From assembly GCA_035543015.1 (NCBI GenBank), contig DATKKG010000052.1:20533-84532 (forward strand): DNA of 64,000 nt, in the 5' to 3' direction. The notes beneath the pieces were generated by a model, which made no database searches, was not told the origin of the DNA, and saw only the letters and a program-made list of their open reading frames with translations. Source of the stretch: DATKKG01 sp035543015. GTDB taxonomy: Archaea; Thermoproteota; Nitrososphaeria; Conexivisphaerales; DTJL01. Both the position numbers and the translations under genes were made by a program. Every line of letters starts with the position of its first letter. Positions within the stretch are counted from its first letter, which is position 1. Positions 59,249-64,000 of the stretch are shown here, one piece after another.

Positions 59249-60168
59249 CGAAGTCCTTCTTCGTCGTCAACCCCGCAGCCGCCAACGGGAGGGTCAAGGC
59301 GGACTGGGAGAACGTCCTCCGCGCTATCAAATCCAGTTACTCTGCGTCTGTGGACTTCGAATTCACGCCTTCGGCGGGCACGGGTTCTTCGCTCTCCAGG
59401 AGGGCCCTGAAGGAGGGCTACGACGTCGTGGTCTCCGTGGGCGGCGACGGAACCCTCAACGAAGTGGTCAACGGGTTCTTCGAAGGAGGGAAACCCATCA
59501 ACCCTGACGCGTCCCTCGGCGTGCTTTCGCTGGGCACCGGGAGCGACTTCGTCAAGACCCTCGGAATCGAGAGGAGCCTCTCCTCCTACCTGGCGACCCT
59601 GAAGAAGGGCAAGACCAAGATGGTGGACTCCGTGCGAAGCGTGGTCGCCGGCCCCCGTGGTTCGAAGGAGACCCGCTACTTCATCAATGTCGCCGAATGC
59701 GGCTCGGGCGGCGCCGTCGTCGACAAGGTCAACCGCACGACGAAGGCCTTCGGCGGAAGGATCTCCTTCCTCTGGGGAATCCTGACGACCCTGCCGACCT
59801 ACAAGAACCACACCGTGACCTTTTCGGTTGACTCAGGGCCCGAGGTCACCTCGGTGCTGAACGATTTCGTCGTCGCCAACGGCCGCTTCTTCGGGGGCGG
59901 GCTTAAGCCAGCCCCGCAGGCGGAGCTGGACGACGGCATCCTGGACGTGGTGACGATTGGCGACCTGAGGTTCCGGGAGGTCGTCTTCAACCTGAGGAAG
60001 CTGACCGAAGGGACCCACCTTTCCAACCCCAAGGTGACACTGACCAAGGGACGGAGAGTGGCCGTCAGGTCGGAGGAGCGCACGTTGGTGGAGGAGGACG
60101 GGGAGATCGTGGGCTTCCTCCCTGCTCAATTCGAGATCGTGCCGAAGTCGGTCTCGCTGATCTGCTGA
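59245..60168 (+). CDS. Diacylglycerol/lipid kinase family protein
   Basis: 307 residues from TTG 59245, overlapping the GlpD TGA by 4 bp. DAGK catalytic domain: FFVVNPAAANGRVK, then VVSVGGDGTLNEVVNG (Gly-Gly-Asp-Gly-Thr, the nucleotide-binding loop) and LSLGTGSDFVKTL. C-terminal beta-sandwich with VVTIGDLRFREVVFNL. It phosphorylates a lipid alcohol such as diacyl- or alkylglycerol, or a long-chain diol. Last of three coupled genes. Confidence 0.9.
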   Translation: MTKSFFVVNPAAANGRVKADWENVLRAIKSSYSASVDFEFTPSAGTGSSLSRRALKEGYDVVVSVGGDGTLNEVVNGFFEGGKPINPDASLGVLSLGTGSDFVKTLGIERSLSSYLATLKKGKTKMVDSVRSVVAGPRGSKETRYFINVAECGSGGAVVDKVNRTTKAFGGRISFLWGILTTLPTYKNHTVTFSVDSGPEVTSVLNDFVVANGRFFGGGLKPAPQAELDDGILDVVTIGDLRFREVVFNLRKLTEGTHLSNPKVTLTKGRRVAVRSEERTLVEEDGEIVGFLPAQFEIVPKSVSLIC

Positions 60169-60231
60169 GGGAGCGCGTCGCCCCGGCGTCGAGGGTCAGG
60201 CCTAGGCCGAGACCGCATGGAAATCACGCAG

Positions 60232-60927
60232 CTAGACGCTGTGGACCTCGAATTCGCAGTAGCGCTCCCCGTCGGCGAGGCAGGCAACGTTCTCGATCAC
60301 GAGCTTGCCCTTCGTGGCCTCCATCTGGCCGTCCCTCATCCCTTCCTCGAGCGTGCTGCACACATAGCCGGGGTACTTCTCCGCCAGCTCCTTGAACGGG
60401 CAGCTGAAGACCCTGTAGACCAGGCGGTCCGCGCTCTCCTCCACGATCTCCGGCTCCCCCACGGACTCTGCCAGGGTCCTGTTCACGAAAAGCTCCTTGT
60501 AGTTCTCCACGGTCCAATCACCGATCCCGTGCTCGGCCGCCAAGGAAGTCAAGACGTTCGCGCCATTTCTGTGGCCCATTTCCCACATCGCCTTCTTGAA
60601 CTGCTCCTCGCCGAGGGTCCTCTGGAAGGTCTGGATCATGTCGTCGGAGAACTTCTGGTACTCCCTCTTCGGGAACGTGAGAAGAGGTGGGTGCTCGCTG
60701 ACCTTGTAGTAGGCCTTGGGCTTCCCTCTCCTCCCCTTGATTTCGTAACGCTCTATGAGACCCACGCTCTCGAGAGCTTTCATGTGATACCGGACCGTGA
60801 ACATCCCCAGAGACAGCTTGTCGGCTATCTCGCGGATTCCCTTCGGGCCCCCATACAGAAGCCGGAAGATCTCCAGCCTGGACTTACTCGTCAGTACACG
60901 ATACACTTCCACTTCATCAACTGGCAT
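60232..60927 (-). CDS. ArsR-type regulator with SufR-like cysteines
   Basis: 231 residues. Winged helix KSRLEIFRLLYGGPKGIREI and MFTVRYHMKALESVGLIERY near the N-terminus. The C-terminal half has FSCPFKELAEKYPGYVCS and VACLADGERYCEFEV, four cysteines spaced as in SufR-type regulators that bind an iron-sulfur cluster. It may sense iron-sulfur status or redox. Upstream is an AT-rich 260-bp gap; the lipid operon is convergent downstream. Confidence 0.8.
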   Translation of the reverse strand: MPVDEVEVYRVLTSKSRLEIFRLLYGGPKGIREIADKLSLGMFTVRYHMKALESVGLIERYEIKGRRGKPKAYYKVSEHPPLLTFPKREYQKFSDDMIQTFQRTLGEEQFKKAMWEMGHRNGANVLTSLAAEHGIGDWTVENYKELFVNRTLAESVGEPEIVEESADRLVYRVFSCPFKELAEKYPGYVCSTLEEGMRDGQMEATKGKLVIENVACLADGERYCEFEVHSV

Positions 60928-61189
60928 AAGCTCTCAGAGTCCAGATAATATAGGCGAATCTGACTATATAAAAGTAATGAACCCGTCGTCTAAACAACTG
61001 TTTCAGAACATATAACATATAGATTAGAGCTTTTCCATTTATCTAGCCGTGGCGTGCGATCCTTCTTGACGATAATTGCTAGAGAATTAGCTGTTCTTGC
61101 GACGTTCTTCAAGTATGCCGTCAGATTGGCGACTCGGCTCGCCGCGGCGTGTCCGGCTGCAACCGCCCCTGGGCTGGGCGCCGTCATGT

Positions 61190-61615
61190 CTACCTGACGA
61201 CAAGCACGGGGCATTTCGAGAAGCGGACCACCCTTTCGGAGACGCTTCCCATCAGGAGCCTCTCGAGGGTTCCCGTCCCCCTGCTTCCGACTATGACCAG
61301 GTCTGCGCCCTCCTTCGCGGCGGTGTCCAGTATCCCCTGGGCCGGGTCGCCGCTCAGCAGCACCGTGCGCGCCGGGACGCCGGCGCTCCTTGCCGTTTCC
61401 TCGCATTTCGCGAGGGCGTTCTTCCCCTCCTCCTCGAGTTTGTTGAAGATGGAGAGGGACCCGAGCACGTCGTAGCTGTAAGAGGTGACGGGGATGTGGA
61501 CCACGTAGACGATGACGAGCTCCGAAGAGAACTGCTGGGCGAGCTGCACGGACTGGTCGACTGCCCTAAGTGAGTTGGCCGATCCATCGACCCCTATCAC
61601 GATCCTCTTGAACAT
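61190..61615 (-). CDS. Universal stress protein (UspA)
   Basis: 141 residues from ATG 61615. RIVIGVDGSANSLRAVDQSV N-terminus, then the ATP-binding motif VGSRGTGTLERLLMGSVSER (Gly-x2-Gly-x9-Gly-Ser) and KCPVLVVR end. Single-domain, cytoplasmic. Such proteins bind ATP and help in stress survival. Divergent from the NTF2-like gene at 61712. Confidence 0.9.
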   Translation of the reverse strand: MFKRIVIGVDGSANSLRAVDQSVQLAQQFSSELVIVYVVHIPVTSYSYDVLGSLSIFNKLEEEGKNALAKCEETARSAGVPARTVLLSGDPAQGILDTAAKEGADLVIVGSRGTGTLERLLMGSVSERVVRFSKCPVLVVR

Positions 61616-61711
61616 CCACCCTTGATTCAGACCTTGCCGCCTCATAAACCTGCTTGGCCTCTCGGAATTGAGGCAAGGCTAATCTATCCACGTCCTCCCC
61701 AGGCTTCGAGC

Positions 61712-62185
61712 ATGACCGAGCTTCGGAGATCCGACGCATCCAGGAAGGAGGTGGAGGCCGCTGTGAACTCCTTCTTCGAAGCCGGGAAGAACGGAGACAT
61801 GACGGCCCTTCAAAGGCTACACGGGCCAGCTGACCGCTTCACCAAGTTCGACGACGTCCCCCCGTATTCCAGGCAGGGCTCGGACGAAGCCTTCGTGCAT
61901 GAGCAGGCCTACTTCGCCACCGTCTCCGACCTGCGTTACGACCTTGCCGACCTCAAGATAGACTTCGTCGCGGATGCGGCCGTCGCGACTTTCTACCTTG
62001 TAACAAAGGGCATCATGATCAACGACTACTCCTACGAAGGGAGGACGGTGTCCAACAGGTCAAGGGTGACCATGATCCTGGCTAGGGACGATGGAGGGTG
62101 GAAGATCTTCCACGAACACCTCAGCCTCGTCCCTGAATGGTCGTCCAGGGCGGAGGAGAGATCATCCGGGGGCGATCCGCTCTGA
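61712..62185 (+). CDS. SnoaL/NTF2-like protein
   Basis: 157 residues from ATG 61712. Helix AVNSFFEAGKNGDMTALQRL, then strands FTKFDDVPPYSRQGSDEAFV, YDLADLKIDFVADAAVATFY and DDGGWKIFHEHLSLVPEW, the cone-shaped NTF2-like fold (SnoaL_3 or DUF4440-type). Function unknown; such proteins bind small molecules or act as accessory enzymes. A CTAATCTATC box is about 25-36 bp upstream. Confidence 0.78.
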   Translation: MTELRRSDASRKEVEAAVNSFFEAGKNGDMTALQRLHGPADRFTKFDDVPPYSRQGSDEAFVHEQAYFATVSDLRYDLADLKIDFVADAAVATFYLVTKGIMINDYSYEGRTVSNRSRVTMILARDDGGWKIFHEHLSLVPEWSSRAEERSSGGDPL

Positions 62186-62238
62186 GCTCGCAGGGCCCGA
62201 TAGCCCGTGGGAAGGAAGTCCACTCGGTTACCCTTGAG

Positions 62239-62490
62239 ATGAAGAGCCGCTACGAGTCGAAGCCCCTTCTCATCTATCCCCCCGGCCACGACTACATTAC
62301 GGTCTGGCGGAAGAGCGACCAGAAGGAATTCCTTGTTGCCGGCAAGTACCTCTACCCCGTCAAGGAAGGGGAACGCATTGTCGCGCTTGCGTACCAGAAG
62401 CTGACGAGAGAGGAGGTCGACCTTGTGGAACAGCACATACGCGTCACCATGAAGATCCAGGATCCCATCATAGTCTACTATGGCGACTGA
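62239..62490 (+). CDS. Hypothetical protein, 83 aa
   Basis: ATG 62239; the frame is open to 62137 but that part overlaps the end of the NTF2-like gene. Sequence KSRYESKPLLIYPPGHDYIT, VWRKSDQKEFLVAGKYLYPV, LTREEVDLVEQHIRVTMKIQ with no recognisable domain. Acidic and soluble. Function unknown. Confidence 0.5.
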   Translation: MKSRYESKPLLIYPPGHDYITVWRKSDQKEFLVAGKYLYPVKEGERIVALAYQKLTREEVDLVEQHIRVTMKIQDPIIVYYGD

Positions 62491-62512
62491 CCGGCGCCGC
62501 TATAGCTACAGG

Positions 62513-62911
62513 TCACCGGAAGTGTCCTTTCAGAGGTTCCCAGTAGAAGTCGGTCCAGCCCTGCCTGTATGATTCGGCCTGGGAGGTGGGCACCCCGGAA
62601 TGCACCATTAGCAGCTTCGTCCCTCCTTCGGCCTGAGCGAGGGTGATCTCCACCCTCGACGGCGGGTACGACTTGGGCCACTCCGTGGTGGACCATCCCC
62701 AGACGATCTTCCTCCCTTTCGCGAGGTCGATGTACTCCCCGAAGATGTAGCCGTCCCATGCAGTGAACTTGCCGCCCTTCCTGGCATCCCCTGTCGCCGC
62801 TGCCCCGGTGACTTCCGCATGTTTCTTGGGGTTAACGAGGGCGTCGTACACCTCCGCCGGCGGGGCGGGGATGAAGACTTCCTGGGTTATGGTCGTCGTG
62901 CTGAGATTCAT
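62513..62911 (-). CDS. AHSA1/SRPBCC-domain protein
   Basis: 132 residues. TTTITQEVFIPAPPAEVYDA, LVNPKKHAEVTGAAATGDAR, GGKFTAWDGYIFGEYIDLAK, IVWGWSTTEWP and ending in GWTDFYWEPLKGHF are the AHSA1-type SRPBCC fold, which binds hydrophobic ligands or Hsp90-like proteins. Role here unknown. Convergent with the small gene at 62239-62490. Confidence 0.85.
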   Translation of the reverse strand: MNLSTTTITQEVFIPAPPAEVYDALVNPKKHAEVTGAAATGDARKGGKFTAWDGYIFGEYIDLAKGRKIVWGWSTTEWPKSYPPSRVEITLAQAEGGTKLLMVHSGVPTSQAESYRQGWTDFYWEPLKGHFR

Positions 62912-63007
62912 CGTCCCCTTCGACCCGCCCTGGCCCCCTTAAGAGTTGCCGTCCAATCATGGGTCGGCCGGCCGGGTCCGTAGACGGCTGTGCCCGTGCA
63001 TCGCATT

Positions 63008-63037
63008 CGATATCACATTAGATATAGTTATATATCG
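63008..63037. promoter_or_regulatory. PadR-type operator before gene 63058
   Basis: CGATAT (63008-63013) and ATATCG (63032-63037) with an inner inverted repeat GATATA-GTTA-TATATC (63021-63036), 20-50 bp before the PadR ATG. It shares CGATAT/ATATCG arms with the PadR site at 21471-21487. Confidence 0.55.
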
Positions 63038-63057
63038 CACAATCTCGGGGTAGTCGT

Positions 63058-63666
63058 ATGCAGAAGAGAAGCGGGTCGCCCGCCGACACGAAGCCAAGGG
63101 CGGGGACCGGATTCATGAGCCCCCAGGGGGCGCCCCGGGGGCTGCTTCACGTGTACGCACTCTGGAAGATATCGGACAAGCCGCTGAGCGGCTACCAGCT
63201 CATGCAGGACATCGAATCCAGGACCGAAGGCGCTTGGCGTCCGGGGCCCGGAGCGATCTACCCGATCTTGAAGAAGCTGTCCGCCTGCGGCTACGTCAAG
63301 CAGGTCAAAGGTGGCCCCGAGGTCGCAGGAAGGAGCATCTACGAGATAACTCCCGCCGGGAAGAAGAGGGTCGCGGCCGACAAGAAGGTATTCAGGAGCT
63401 CCGGCGAACGATGGGCGCTCATGGGAAGGATCTTCTCGGAGATCATGGAGCCCGACGACCTGACTCGGTTCATCCACGCTGCTCCTACCAGCCGCTTCTT
63501 GCATGAGCTCATGCAATCGAACGGCGAGAGGCTCAGCCGTGAAGACAAGCTCTACCTCCTCCGCCAGTACATCCTCCTCTTGGAGAAGGAACTGAGATGG
63601 AGCGAGAAGGCACTCTCACAGGTTGAGAGCGAAGGGAGGGCGGTGGTCGGAGGACCCCACGCTTAG
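63058..63666 (+). CDS. PadR-family transcription regulator
   Basis: 202 residues. After a basic, unstructured N-terminus (about 1-30) comes a PadR winged helix: LHVYALWKISDKPLSGYQLM, RPGPGAIYPILKKLSACGYV (IYPIL recognition helix) and YEITPAGKKRV, then a helical PadR C-terminal domain. It precedes an ABC exporter ATPase by 13 bp, the usual layout for PadR control of a multidrug exporter. Confidence 0.88.
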   Translation: MQKRSGSPADTKPRAGTGFMSPQGAPRGLLHVYALWKISDKPLSGYQLMQDIESRTEGAWRPGPGAIYPILKKLSACGYVKQVKGGPEVAGRSIYEITPAGKKRVAADKKVFRSSGERWALMGRIFSEIMEPDDLTRFIHAAPTSRFLHELMQSNGERLSREDKLYLLRQYILLLEKELRWSEKALSQVESEGRAVVGGPHA

Positions 63667-63679
63667 GGTGAATGTGTAT

Positions 63680-64000
63680 ATGGAGACCAACGTAATCGAG
63701 ACGCGCGCGCCGACCAACCCGGCCAACGTCATCGTCTCCGTGGAAGGTCTGACGAAGTCCTTCAACGGCACGGTGAAGGCGGTCGATGCGGTCAGCTTCC
63801 AGGTCTACGAAGGCGAGGTGTTCGGCTTCCTCGGCCCGAACGGCGCAGGCAAGAGCACCACGATCAACATGCTCACCACGATCCTGAAGCCCACTTCAGG
63901 GAAGGCCACGATCTGTGGCTATGACATCGTCAAGGACGCCATGGAGGTGCGGAGGTCGGTCGGCGTGGTGCCGCAGGAGTACACCGCCGACGAGGATCTC
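63680..64000 (+). CDS. ABC transporter ATP-binding protein (DrrA-type), partial
   Basis: The frame runs off the window; the first 107 residues are visible. VSVEGLTKSFNGTVKAVDAV, Walker A FLGPNGAGKSTTINMLTTIL, and Q-loop start GVVPQEY place it in the drug-exporter (DrrA/ABC-2 linked) type. ATG 63680 is used; GTG 63668 or 63674 are alternatives. It is in an operon with the PadR gene; a permease is expected outside the window. Confidence 0.9.
   Translation, partial: METNVIETRAPTNPANVIVSVEGLTKSFNGTVKAVDAVSFQVYEGEVFGFLGPNGAGKSTTINMLTTILKPTSGKATICGYDIVKDAMEVRRSVGVVPQEYTADEDL

Overview
The window is a 64 kb piece of an archaeal chromosome. The archaeal signs are the GatD/GatE amidotransferase pair, the HerA/NurA repair pair, a type III RuBisCO, a cyclic-2,3-diphosphoglycerate-synthetase-like protein, a tRNA-Gln gene with bulge-helix-bulge introns, and many genes with a TATA box 25-35 bp before the first codon, often TTG, and no ribosome binding site. 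Most of the DNA is GC-rich. A non-ammonia-oxidising Thermoproteota lineage (Nitrososphaeria or Bathyarchaeia-like) fits best, but the lineage is inferred and no rRNA is present to fix it.

Layout. 0-3 kb: end of a malate/lactate dehydrogenase, superoxide dismutase, GNAT, NUDIX. 3-8.6 kb: surface-glycan cluster (a broken epimerase, two glycosyltransferases, a flippase, an intact epimerase). 8.7-11.9 kb: gatDE, which makes Gln-tRNA(Gln). 12-16 kb: three small winged-helix proteins beside nurA-herA. 16-17.7 kb: regulator plus DUF92 membrane protein. 17.7-21.5 kb: two NRAMP metal transporters with a ferritin-like HTH regulator and a PadR regulator. 21.5-26.7 kb: glyS, an MFS exporter with its divergent regulator, and a NapG/NapH-like iron-sulfur pair. 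26.7-33.7 kb: central carbon genes (cDPGS-like, RuBisCO, GTP-PEPCK, an AlaX-type editing protein, class V aminotransferase).

33.8-44 kb is an accessory island of lower GC content. It starts at a two-intron tRNA-Gln gene whose 3' end is repeated at 37.06 and 40.11 kb, which indicates two old tandem integrations. Seven copies of a ~20-bp direct repeat with the core GCAGGTCCAAGCCCA sit at gene boundaries in two facing clusters (34.0-35.9 kb and 42.2-43.6 kb). Each copy is followed in its own orientation by a promoter and a small accessory gene, apart from the first. I regard this cassette-like arrangement as the most novel feature. Two toxin-antitoxin pairs, a small PD-(D/E)XK nuclease, secreted and membrane proteins and a PPK2 kinase lie in the island.

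44-64 kb: HAD phosphatase, NikR-like regulator with a Zn/Mn-type ABC transporter, large exported proteins, a TauE/SafE exporter, then an operon for an alkyl-DHAP-synthase-like flavoenzyme, FAD glycerol-3-phosphate dehydrogenase and a lipid kinase, which suggests glycerol-phosphate-based lipid chemistry of a bacterial or eukaryotic type. A SufR-like regulator, UspA, small NTF2-like and AHSA1 proteins, and a PadR-ABC exporter operon cut by the window edge end the region.
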